From Paenibacillus lutrae (GTDB taxonomy: Bacteria > Bacillota > Bacilli > Paenibacillales > NBRC-103111), in contig NZ_RHLK01000003.1 of the NCBI RefSeq assembly GCF_009757775.1, positions 497,059 to 561,058 on the forward strand: 64,000 bases of DNA, given 5' to 3'. Each line of letters opens with the position of its first letter. Position 1 is the stretch's first letter. Positions 16,631-24,128 of this stretch are shown here, piece after piece. The notes beneath the pieces were generated by a model, which saw only the letters and a list, made by a program, of their open reading frames with translations, was not told where the DNA came from and ran no database searches. The position numbers and the translations under genes were made by a program.

Positions 16631-16772
16631 TTACGTGCTTGTATTCACGAACAAACGACCCAGCCTTAGATAGCTCTTTTCTTAGGCTGGGTCGTTTGTT
16701 GTTTGAGCTTCTTCTACGATTATACCTCTGACAACCGAGGGGCGATAGCCCCAATGTTTGAATACAATGTGG
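16631..16772 (-). repeat. attC-like palindromic element D (degenerate) with internal hairpin
   Basis: The plus strand begins TTAC-N9-TTCAC (16631-16648) and ends TTGAA-N6-GTGG (16758-16772). The boxes are decayed but both spacings equal those of A and B. The interior has a near-perfect stem, ACAAACGACCCAGCCT (from 16651) with AGGCTGGGTCGTTTGT (to 16699). It lies between the 95-codon gene and the Mrr-like pseudogene. Confidence 0.5.
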
Positions 16773-16799
16773 GTGATATTCTCGCCATCTTCGAATTAC

Positions 16800-17087
16800 T
16801 TACAAGTATTCAATATCAAGTTCAATTATTTCTTCTATGTCTTTATAATTTATGTATACAGGTTGTCGACCTATATCTATCCAAATTGAATGAACTGCAT
16901 TCCCCATTACTTTTTGTTCTATGAATTCACCTATTATTGAAGAACCATTATCCATAATGAATTTATAGATCTTCCTGACAATTAAATCTGCCAATTTAGC
17001 AGATAGAATTTCATCATCACTTATCAAATAATCTTCTTTCTTTTCGTGGACATAAATATAGAAAAGTGACTTTCCAACCTTAAGCAT
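16800..17087 (-). CDS. Hypothetical cassette protein, about 95 residues
   Basis: Not recognised. The peptide is acidic and alternates strands and helices (SLFYIYVHEKKEDYLISDDE, LADLIVRKIYKFIMDN, PVYINYKDIEEIIELDIEYL). The frame stays open upstream of the ATG at 17087 for about 25 codons (KIFKKKKVKGIFVSSSGQTS) without an obvious start, so the gene may be 5' truncated or use an unusual start. It is the outermost member of the AT-rich array and ends about 28 bases before element D. Confidence 0.5.
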   Translation of the reverse strand: MLKVGKSLFYIYVHEKKEDYLISDDEILSAKLADLIVRKIYKFIMDNGSSIIGEFIEQKVMGNAVHSIWIDIGRQPVYINYKDIEEIIELDIEYL

Positions 17088-17194
17088 TGAAGTTTGGCCA
17101 GAGGATGAAACGAAAATTCCCTTAACTTTCTTTTTTTTAAAAATCTTAGTGTGTAAAAGTATAGTTAGCTACAATATGTGCCCCATTGATCAAA

Positions 17195-17326
17195 CTATTG
17201 AATTGTCGCCGATAATCCTATTTGATCATAATTTTCAGTTAAATTATCGATGAAATTATACACAGTCAGGGCTCCAATCATAATTAATATAGTAATAGTA
17301 ATCACAATAAGTTTTTTCGATTTCAT
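17195..17326 (-). CDS. Small single-helix membrane protein (43 residues)
   Basis: The frame begins MKSKKLIVITITILIMIGAL and ends TENYDQIGLSATIQ with a TAG at 17195. It has three lysines, then one hydrophobic helix, then a short polar tail, the layout of a small single-pass protein or leader. AAAGGA lies 8 bases before the ATG. No homologue recognised; it may also be the remnant of a longer secreted protein. It lies in the AT-rich island below a strong hairpin. Confidence 0.5.
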   Translation of the reverse strand: MKSKKLIVITITILIMIGALTVYNFIDNLTENYDQIGLSATIQ

Positions 17327-17343
17327 TAGACTCGTCCTTTCAT

Positions 17344-17376
17344 GTAAAAGAGAGGGGGATTACCCCTCTCTTTTAA
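17344..17376. terminator. Symmetric terminator hairpin
   Basis: AAAAGAGAGGGG and CCCCTCTCTTTT form a perfect 12-base stem around GATTA. It has T-runs in both directions and lies between the small membrane protein and a gene fragment. Confidence 0.8.
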
Positions 17377-17378
17377 AA

Positions 17379-17565
17379 TTAGTCATTCTTTATGAAATCA
17401 CTGTTGCTACCTGTAAAAGTTACAAGCCCATTACTTCCAAATTATTTTAGACTTCCTGACTTATAGGCGGCAACTATTGCGTTTCTTGTGACGGTCACAC
17501 TACTATTCGGAGTTATACTGTTGCTCAGTTCACTACCTCCAGTAAGATATGATTTATAAAATTGA
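17379..17565 (-). pseudogene. C-terminal remnant of an unknown gene with in-frame stop
   Basis: The minus strand reads YLTGGSELSNSITPNSSVTV then TRNAIVAAYKSGSLK, a TAA, and in the same frame FGSNGLVTFTGSNSDFIKND with a second stop. The composition (Ser/Thr/Asn/Gly) is that of an exported protein. No start is present, so this is the tail of a lost gene. The remaining AT-rich sequence up to 17790 shows nothing. Confidence 0.4.
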
Positions 17566-17794
17566 CTTTACAAATATCATTATATCCTTTAAATGTAAAA
17601 TGTAAAATTAATATATAACATACATTAAACTGGAATAAAGTTGTGGCCGCCTGAATTCAACAAGCTTTAAAGATAGATCTCGATTGCTGCAATTATAAAT
17701 TTCCCGATCATAACAGATCTTATAAAAAATGGGCAGACACTTGATACTTCGCTATTGATAAAAATAAGTTCCATCAAAAAAATTAACGATTACC

Positions 17795-19573
17795 TCAAGC
17801 TTGTCCACCCGTCATAATCCTGCGTATCTCCTCAAGCGGAGCTTTAGGCTGTCTGTCATAAGTAAGCAGCCCGTTAATTTCCTGCTCGACATCCGTTAAC
17901 TGGGTATAGCAGTACCCTTGAATGACAGGGGAAGAGAACATCGGATCAAGAACCGCCTTCAGCCGTTCCAGGAAATCTTCTTCGTTCTCTGCTCCCGAGT
18001 ACCCCCAGCCGTCCCACTCGCTCTTCTTGTAGGCAATTCCGCCGAACTCGGATACCAGAATGGGCTGTCCCTGATAGGTTGCGCCTCCCACCAAAATCCT
18101 GCGGTTGCCCGGTCTAGCGCTTACGGCTGATTCAACGGTCGCATAGCGCTTTTCCAGTACTTCTCTGCGGCTCTCGTAATCATGAATGGTTAACAGATCG
18201 GTTGTCATCTGCTCCCATCCGTCGTTAAACACTACAGGCCTCGTCTCATCCAGAGATTTGGTCAAATGATACATGGCCAGGCCGTGCTGCTGCTGCTTTT
18301 TGTCCACTTGAATATTGGGAATTCCCCAGCTTTCATTAAGGGGCACCCAGGTTATCAGGCAAGGATGGTTATAGTCCCGTTCGATGATCTCCTGCCATTC
18401 TTTTGTAAAACGCCGCACGTATTCCTCGGAATAATCGTAAGCATTCGCAGCCTCACCCCACAAGAGCAAACCGAGCTTATCGCACCAGTACAGGAAACGG
18501 GGGTCCTCTGTTTTCTGGTGTTTACGGACGCCGTTGAAGCCCATCTCCTTGGTCAATTCCACGTCTCTTCGCAGGGCTTCATCACTCGGTGCAGTCAGTA
18601 TGCCTTCGGGAAAATACCCCTGATCCAAGACAAGACGCTGATAATAAGGCCGGTTATTGAGGCACAGGTTGCCGTCTTCAATCGATATTTTACGCATGCC
18701 ACAATAGCTCGCTGCTTCGTCCAGCACTTCCCCGCCCCGCATAAGACGGAAGGTAATGTCGTAGAGATTCGGATGCTCCGGACTCCACAAACGGCCTAGA
18801 CCATGGTCTGTAAAATCATGCAGTCCGATGGCCCGGCTCACTTCCGGCAGATGAACGGAGTACGTATCCTCGGAGATTATGCCGCCCTGGAAAGTTACCG
18901 TAATTTGCAGCTTGATATCATCTGCCGCCTGGAGTCCTTCGACAAACGTGCGGACCCGGATTTCACTTCTGTCAATGTCCGGTGTCAGCATCACTTTCTT
19001 AATATGTACATCGTTCACAGGCTCCAGCCAAACACTCTGCCATATCCCCGTAGTCCGCGTGTAGAAAATATAGGCGGAATTCTCCAGCCAATACTGCTTT
19101 CCGCGAGGCAGCGTGACATCCCGGCTGAAATCTTCGGCACGCAGTACAATGGTGTTGCTCCCTGGAGCAAGCAGGGGGGTGATATCCGCCTGAAAAGGCG
19201 TATGCCCGCCTTCATGAAGAGCGGCAAGCTGCCCGTTCACCCACACGCGCGCGTTGTAGTCGACGGCACCAAAATGAAGCAGAATCCGCTTGCCTGACCA
19301 CCCCGCAGGAATCTCAAAATCCCTCCGGTACCAGACGAGATCATGGATGGCAGGATCTCCGATTCCGCTAAGCTTACTTTGAAAAGTAAAGGGTACGGAA
19401 ATTGTCCTTTCAAATGCCACACCCGGCTGGTGCCAGTTCTCCGCATCTCCCACACGGGCGTCGTCGAATGAGAATTCCCATTCCCCGTTCAAACACAACC
19501 ATTCCTGTCTGGTCAATTGCGGCCTTGGATATTCGTCGCGAGGGACTTGCGCATTCACAGCTTCTTCGTTCAC
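17795..19573 (-). CDS. Glycoside hydrolase family 2 protein (beta-galactosidase/glucuronidase type)
   Basis: A 592-residue cytoplasmic enzyme with the three GH2 parts. The sugar-binding jelly roll covers residues about 15-180 (LNGEWEFSFDD, VWYRRDFEIP, VWVNGQLAALHEGGHTPF), an immunoglobulin-like domain lies to about 290, and the TIM barrel follows. In the barrel WVPLNESWG gives the acid/base Glu and ILVSEFGG the nucleophile Glu. It is shorter than LacZ and nearer to the GUS/BgaB-like GH2 size. Substrate unknown. The start is GTG with GGGAGTG upstream. A TTAACTA/TAGTTAA palindrome 22 bases before the start suggests repression by the divergent ArsR-type regulator. Confidence 0.93.
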   Translation of the reverse strand: MNEEAVNAQVPRDEYPRPQLTRQEWLCLNGEWEFSFDDARVGDAENWHQPGVAFERTISVPFTFQSKLSGIGDPAIHDLVWYRRDFEIPAGWSGKRILLHFGAVDYNARVWVNGQLAALHEGGHTPFQADITPLLAPGSNTIVLRAEDFSRDVTLPRGKQYWLENSAYIFYTRTTGIWQSVWLEPVNDVHIKKVMLTPDIDRSEIRVRTFVEGLQAADDIKLQITVTFQGGIISEDTYSVHLPEVSRAIGLHDFTDHGLGRLWSPEHPNLYDITFRLMRGGEVLDEAASYCGMRKISIEDGNLCLNNRPYYQRLVLDQGYFPEGILTAPSDEALRRDVELTKEMGFNGVRKHQKTEDPRFLYWCDKLGLLLWGEAANAYDYSEEYVRRFTKEWQEIIERDYNHPCLITWVPLNESWGIPNIQVDKKQQQHGLAMYHLTKSLDETRPVVFNDGWEQMTTDLLTIHDYESRREVLEKRYATVESAVSARPGNRRILVGGATYQGQPILVSEFGGIAYKKSEWDGWGYSGAENEEDFLERLKAVLDPMFSSPVIQGYCYTQLTDVEQEINGLLTYDRQPKAPLEEIRRIMTGGQA

Positions 19574-19594
19574 GATGTCTTCACTCCCAATTAG

Positions 19595-19610
19595 TTAACT
19601 AAATAGTTAA
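19595..19610. promoter_or_regulatory. Operator-like palindrome upstream of the GH2 gene
   Basis: TTAACTA-AA-TAGTTAA, seven-base arms with a two-base spacer, lies 22 bases before the glycosidase start. A second palindrome of the same pattern (19683-19696) lies on the regulator side of the same intergenic region. Confidence 0.6.
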
Positions 19611-19673
19611 TAATTAACCCGATAACTTTACAATTGATTGTAAGTTAGCCTTTTTATATAGTCAATATCAAAC

Positions 19674-19702
19674 TTGTTTAATTAACCATTTGGTTATACA
19701 AT
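19674..19702 (+). promoter_or_regulatory. Promoter of the ArsR-type regulator with embedded operator
   Basis: TTGTTT (19674-19679) and TACAAT (19697-19702) are 17 bases apart, a standard sigma-A spacing. The palindrome TAACCA-TT-TGGTTA (19683-19696) fills the spacer, so a bound regulator would block its own promoter. The transcript would start about 40 bases before the gene. Confidence 0.6.
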
Positions 19703-19751
19703 GGGGTTGTCAACATTTTTAAGCCAATAATAATGGAGGAAGCAACCACAC

Positions 19752-20672
19752 ATGGACCTGCAAGTAAATGAGCGTAATCTGCCCCTGTTCGAGGCTCTTG
19801 CCTCACAGACCCGGATCAAGATGATTGAACTCCTCCGATATGAAAATCTGAATATTAAAGAAATGTCCCTTAAGCTGGGAATCTCTTCCGCTATTGTGAC
19901 GAAGCACGTTCATCAGCTGGAAGAAGCCGGTGTCATCACGACTCAGCTTATGGCAGGCAAACGCGGGATGCAGAAACAATGTTCACTCCGCCTGGATAGG
20001 GTCACCCTGCTCTTTAAACCGGATAATGGAAGCGGTGAATGGCAGCCCCCGGCACAAGACCACTATACGGTTTCCATTCCGGTCGGGCAGTATAGCGCCT
20101 ATCAAGTCAAGCCCACCTGCGGCCTGGCTTCCGGGAACAAGCTGATCGGCATGCGGGACGATCCCCGCTATTTCGCCGAACCTGAACATGTAAAGGCGCA
20201 GCATCTCTGGTTTGCAAGCGGGTATGTAGAATACCGGATTCCGAATTATCTGGCAGGCAAACTGCCTGTGAAGAGCATTCGCATCTCGCTTGAAATTTGC
20301 TCGGAAGCTCCCGGATATGAAGAGAACTGGCCTTCCGATATCACTTTTTATGTAAACGATACGGCTGTATGCAATTGGACATCCCCGGGTGATTTCGGCA
20401 GTGTCCGGGGCAAGCTTACCCCTGCCTGGTGGGAACCCGGCAGTACGCAGCACGGTCTGCTCAAGACTCTGCTTGTCACAACAGACGGGACTTTCATGGA
20501 TGGGATTCAGCTTTCTCCTGTCACGGTTCAGGATCTTGCCATTGCACCGGCTGAAGAAATACGCTTCCGGATCGGGTCCTGCGAAGATGCGAAGCATCCG
20601 GGCGGTGTAAGTCTGTTCGGCAGACAATTCGGCAATTATGAGCAGGATATTGAAGTGAAGATCACCTACTGA
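19752..20672 (+). CDS. ArsR-family winged-helix transcriptional regulator with large C-terminal domain
   Basis: A 306-residue regulator. Residues 8-75 form a winged helix-turn-helix of ArsR type (LFEALASQTRIKMIELL, MSLKLGISSAIVTKHVHQLEEAGVI). The remaining 220 residues are beta-rich (EYRIPNYLAGKLPVKSIRIS, DITFYVNDTAVCNWTSPGD) and do not look like a typical ArsR metal site; a sugar- or ligand-sensing role is possible. GGAGG lies 12 bases before the ATG. It is divergent from the GH2 gene, with one operator-like palindrome in front of each, so control of the glycosidase and of itself is likely. Confidence 0.85.
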   Translation: MDLQVNERNLPLFEALASQTRIKMIELLRYENLNIKEMSLKLGISSAIVTKHVHQLEEAGVITTQLMAGKRGMQKQCSLRLDRVTLLFKPDNGSGEWQPPAQDHYTVSIPVGQYSAYQVKPTCGLASGNKLIGMRDDPRYFAEPEHVKAQHLWFASGYVEYRIPNYLAGKLPVKSIRISLEICSEAPGYEENWPSDITFYVNDTAVCNWTSPGDFGSVRGKLTPAWWEPGSTQHGLLKTLLVTTDGTFMDGIQLSPVTVQDLAIAPAEEIRFRIGSCEDAKHPGGVSLFGRQFGNYEQDIEVKITY

Positions 20673-20691
20673 GCTGCCGGGTCCCCTGCGC

Positions 20692-22116
20692 CTACAAAGA
20701 CATGTAATAAACCGTCAGCAAATCGGCGGTTGACATTCTTTGCAAGGAGACGGAAGATGTAATCTCCATTATGCTGTGCCGTCCGGATTGCTCCACTTTC
20801 TCGAAAGTAAATCCATAATTGCGCAAGAACGGAGTCACCTGATCCCACGTCAGCCATCCGGCTCCGCTCTCGAAACAGTGATGATCCTCCGTATGGATGA
20901 CAACTAATTTGCCGGATATTCGCAGCAACTCTTTGAACATAAACAAGAGCATAGGCAGGCTGGACATCCGGTAATAGTCCGTCATGATGGCCACGTCAAA
21001 GAAATGCTTTTCGTAGAACGTATTAATTCCGAGTGCGTAGACGATATTCTTATCCTTAAAAGTCTGGGAATACGCTTCGTAAATACTTTTATTCTGAAGA
21101 AAAACATGTGTGGTTTGCAAAGTTTGGATCACCGAATGAGAATCAGACCCCACGAGCAGCGACCTGCCTTCCCCATTGGACAAATATCGGGTATTCAACT
21201 CATTCATTAACGATTCGCTGTATGTAGGCGTGAAATATTTGGTAAGAAGGCGGTTGTATTTGCCCATAAGCTGGTTATAGTACATATCTGCGCAGAAGGG
21301 GTACAGCTCCGTATCAAAATCACCGTTCTTCTGATGAATTTTAAATTTATTCCGCAGCGAGGATCGCATTTTGTTCTCATCATTGTTGGTAACCTCATGG
21401 GGAAGATGAAGCGTTTTGATGTGCTCGGTGGCTTGAAAACTTCCCCCGTTCCTGTACAACTGGTAGCTGAAATCGATGTCCTCGGCTCCCCATTCCCTAA
21501 ACGACTCGTCGAATCCGTCTGTCCTGGAGACAAGTTCTCTCGATGTACTGAGCGCTCCGCTCCATCCCAAGACCCAGGGGGCCGGTAACTGGTCCAGATC
21601 ATTCTGCACACTTTCGAAGCTTACCGCTCTATAGTCCTCCCAATTGGCGGTGTACTTCATCTTGTCACAGAACTGTTCGAACGATTCAGGAGTGAGCCGG
21701 AGGATGTCATCTGCTTCATTCTCGTTCACCTCAGCAAATAATCCCAGGATATAATGCAGCAGCACAAGCTCCGGTCGGCCTTCCAGAAGTCCGGCGACAG
21801 ATTCCACATAATTCGGCGGCACCAGAATGCCGCAATCCAGGAAGAGCAGCTTGCTTCCCGTGCTTGCCTGTATCCCCGTATTCCTTGTTCTAGACCGGTT
21901 GGAGTCCGGAGTGCGCTCGAGGTAAATATAACGGAGATTCGGCAATTTAGACTGGTACTTCTCCGCGATTTGCCGGATCGGCTCCGAGGAACCGTCATCC
22001 ACGACGATCACTTCATACGCCAAAGACTCTCTTACCTGCTGCTTGCTTAAAAAATACAGGGATCTTTCGAATTCCTCTCTATTATTGTAAACCGGAATAA
22101 TAACAGATACGTCCAT
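20692..22116 (-). CDS. Glycosyltransferase family 2 protein with extra C-terminal Rossmann-like domain
   Basis: A 474-residue protein. The GT2 domain starts at residue 2 (VSVIIPVYNNREEF), with VIVVDDGSSEP and the chain-end motif EWGAEDIDFSYQLYRNGG of the galactosyltransferase-like (Glyco_transf_7C) lobe. The usual metal-binding DxD reads FLDCG. From about residue 320 a second domain follows (SLLVGSDSHSVIQTL, FDVAIMTDYYRMSSLPMLLF, GKLVVIHTED, LRNYGFTFEKVEQSGRHSIM) that resembles a methyltransferase fold but lacks a normal GxGxG loop. It probably modifies a cell-surface glycan or protein; acceptor unknown. AGGAG lies 8-9 bases before the ATG. Confidence 0.8.
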   Translation of the reverse strand: MDVSVIIPVYNNREEFERSLYFLSKQQVRESLAYEVIVVDDGSSEPIRQIAEKYQSKLPNLRYIYLERTPDSNRSRTRNTGIQASTGSKLLFLDCGILVPPNYVESVAGLLEGRPELVLLHYILGLFAEVNENEADDILRLTPESFEQFCDKMKYTANWEDYRAVSFESVQNDLDQLPAPWVLGWSGALSTSRELVSRTDGFDESFREWGAEDIDFSYQLYRNGGSFQATEHIKTLHLPHEVTNNDENKMRSSLRNKFKIHQKNGDFDTELYPFCADMYYNQLMGKYNRLLTKYFTPTYSESLMNELNTRYLSNGEGRSLLVGSDSHSVIQTLQTTHVFLQNKSIYEAYSQTFKDKNIVYALGINTFYEKHFFDVAIMTDYYRMSSLPMLLFMFKELLRISGKLVVIHTEDHHCFESGAGWLTWDQVTPFLRNYGFTFEKVEQSGRHSIMEITSSVSLQRMSTADLLTVYYMSL

Positions 22117-22243
22117 CGTTTTGTCTCCTTCAATTTCTTGTTAAATAATAGATTATTTTGTAATTTATCGAACGATCTTTTACTTATATCATTTATTTAC
22201 TTCTGTATCAATGAATGAAATATGTTATTTTTTTGAACTTCGC

Positions 22244-22299
22244 ATAAAAAAGAGAGATTCTTATTTACAGCCGAAAGGCTGTAAAACAGTGAATCCCTC
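22244..22299 (-). terminator. Terminator after the DUF2201/VWA gene
   Basis: A two-part hairpin: outer GAGGGATTC/GAATCTCTC and inner TTTACAGCC/GGCTGTAAA. CTTTTTTAT follows on the minus strand. It lies just past the stop of the VWA protein gene. Confidence 0.8.
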
Positions 22300-22313
22300 G
22301 CAGGGTATCTTCT

Positions 22314-24125
22314 CTATTCCATCCGGAACACCGGTCCTTTAGGTACAAAAGGAAGATGGTGCCCCTTTGGAAGCATATACGCATGATCGCGTTTTACACG
22401 CACCTTATCACAAAATCCATCCGTGATGATCAGTATAGGGCCGTCTTTCGGAAAATCCTCTGCCTGCTGCAGCAGGTCGATTCCCAGCTGAAGTACGGTC
22501 CCTCCCCTTCCTCTAATCTTCACGCTTTCCGCTATCGCTTCCGGACGTATATAACCTGCGTCATAGGCAGCCGCATCACAGAAAACGACTCTGGCAGCAT
22601 AGACTTCTCTGGAAAGGCTGTAGCTGGCGATAGCACCGAGCGCTTTGGCAAGCATCTTCTTGTCCATCGAACCCGATGTGTCCAGCACGACTCCGAACGT
22701 CCGTCCGTCATCCTCGCCGCCCCGGTTCATCCATTTGGGCCTCGCAATATCCGGCGTTGAGGACTGTCTGCGGCTTACACGGGCATAGGAGCGGACCTTC
22801 TCGACGGGAGTGAAATAGCTGTCGAACCATTTGGCCAGCTCGATATCCCATTGGATCGGCGGCTGCCCAAGCGCCCGGATTTCCTCGACGAGGCCCGCCG
22901 GAATGTTTCCTCTACCCGCTTCGTGGTGGTACAGCAGTCCCTGCTGCAGAGCATTCCGGCAGAAGTCATCGATGCGTGTGCCGTCCCTCGGGTCATGGAA
23001 ACCTTCTCTGCCCTTGTCCAGCATATCCGCCCCTCCGGCTCCCCGCAGCGTTGTAAGTTTGCGGTAAGTGCGGATATCCGTCACGATGCGGTCATAGACA
23101 GATTCCGCCGAGAGTCCGTGCATCGTGTCATCGAGCAGAATCCCTACCTGCGGTAACTCTCCGATCCGCATTTCAACGAGCCAATGATTGATCACGTAAT
23201 CACACGCGACGTTCCACAGATACGGATCTCTTCCTTGGCAGCGTGCGTGATGGTGGAGCCCGGCATGAAGCAGTTCATGCGCCATTACGAATTTGCATTC
23301 CTCCGCACTCAGCCCCGCAGCCGGATTCAAATAGATTTCACGGTCCATTACGTCAATGGCCGCTACTGAGATCTCCATCCGCTGGCAGATTGCAGCATCT
23401 TCTATGAGGGAGAAGCCGGCAGCAAGCGCCCCCAGCAGCGGGTAGTGGTCGATAAACCAGCTGCGTGCTATTTTGCCGGGCGACAGCTTCTGGTCTCCGC
23501 TCAGCATCGACACGTCAACCCCTGCGGCAACATGAACAGCTTTCGTAACAGCCAGTGACAGCCCTGAAGCAAAGGCATTCTCCCAGTTTATTTTGCGGTC
23601 CGCAATATACCGCTGTTCATTCGCATGCAGGAGCATGTCTCCTGCCTTTGCCCCTGCCGTCCCGTAATGTTTCCATTCTTCCGGAACACCCCGCTCCAGA
23701 AATTGCTCATAAAGACGCTGCTCGCTGTATACCGGGATATCGATCCTAAAGCCCAGCGCCTTCGGCTTTGCGCCCAGCTTCATATCCGACAAGAACTTGG
23801 CAATATACACATCGCAGGCCACGTTCCAGAAAGCAGGATTCTCACGGTTCTGAAAATGCCCGAATCCCAGATGCAGCAGACAGTGTGCCAGAATATAGAT
23901 CCACTCTTCCACTTCTCCCCGGCGCTTCGGATGGACCAACACCGAGCCCTGCTTGCTGACAACAGCCCAGCCGTCCTCCCCGCAGTACCGGAAAAAATCA
24001 TCACTTCTGTAGAACCAGGCATGGCTTGCCAAAGGAGCGAACATCGGATGCGTTTCAATAAAATGCTGTGCTTCAGCGTAATTCCGGGCAGCGGGATCGA
24101 GCGTTAATTTTCTTTTGTTAGCCAT
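22314..24125 (-). CDS. DUF2201 / VWA-like putative metallopeptidase with duplicated N-terminal domain
   Basis: A 603-residue cytoplasmic protein. It has two related peptidase-like units: residues about 72-120 (ILAHCLLHLGFGH … FWNVACDVYIAKFL) and about 275-320 (FVMAHELLHAGLHHHARC … LWNVACDYVINHWL). Only the second has a full HExxH (283-287); the first reads HCLLH. The C-terminal third is a von Willebrand A-like domain with the metal site DTSGSMDKK at 482-490. DUF2201 proteins of this type are encoded beside MoxR ATPases and their function is not established. The gene begins 3 bases after the stop of the MoxR gene, so the two form an operon ending at a terminator. Confidence 0.85.
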   Translation of the reverse strand: MANKRKLTLDPAARNYAEAQHFIETHPMFAPLASHAWFYRSDDFFRYCGEDGWAVVSKQGSVLVHPKRRGEVEEWIYILAHCLLHLGFGHFQNRENPAFWNVACDVYIAKFLSDMKLGAKPKALGFRIDIPVYSEQRLYEQFLERGVPEEWKHYGTAGAKAGDMLLHANEQRYIADRKINWENAFASGLSLAVTKAVHVAAGVDVSMLSGDQKLSPGKIARSWFIDHYPLLGALAAGFSLIEDAAICQRMEISVAAIDVMDREIYLNPAAGLSAEECKFVMAHELLHAGLHHHARCQGRDPYLWNVACDYVINHWLVEMRIGELPQVGILLDDTMHGLSAESVYDRIVTDIRTYRKLTTLRGAGGADMLDKGREGFHDPRDGTRIDDFCRNALQQGLLYHHEAGRGNIPAGLVEEIRALGQPPIQWDIELAKWFDSYFTPVEKVRSYARVSRRQSSTPDIARPKWMNRGGEDDGRTFGVVLDTSGSMDKKMLAKALGAIASYSLSREVYAARVVFCDAAAYDAGYIRPEAIAESVKIRGRGGTVLQLGIDLLQQAEDFPKDGPILIITDGFCDKVRVKRDHAYMLPKGHHLPFVPKGPVFRME

Positions 24126-24128
24126 TTA

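Noticed and set aside
13927-16772. CRISPR array
   Set aside because: The repeats are few, palindromic, 140-280 bases long and separated by genes; no short spacers and no cas genes are present.
17250-17450. 66-codon plus-strand frame in the AT-rich island
   Set aside because: It runs through the symmetric terminator and is antisense to the better supported 43-codon minus-strand frame.
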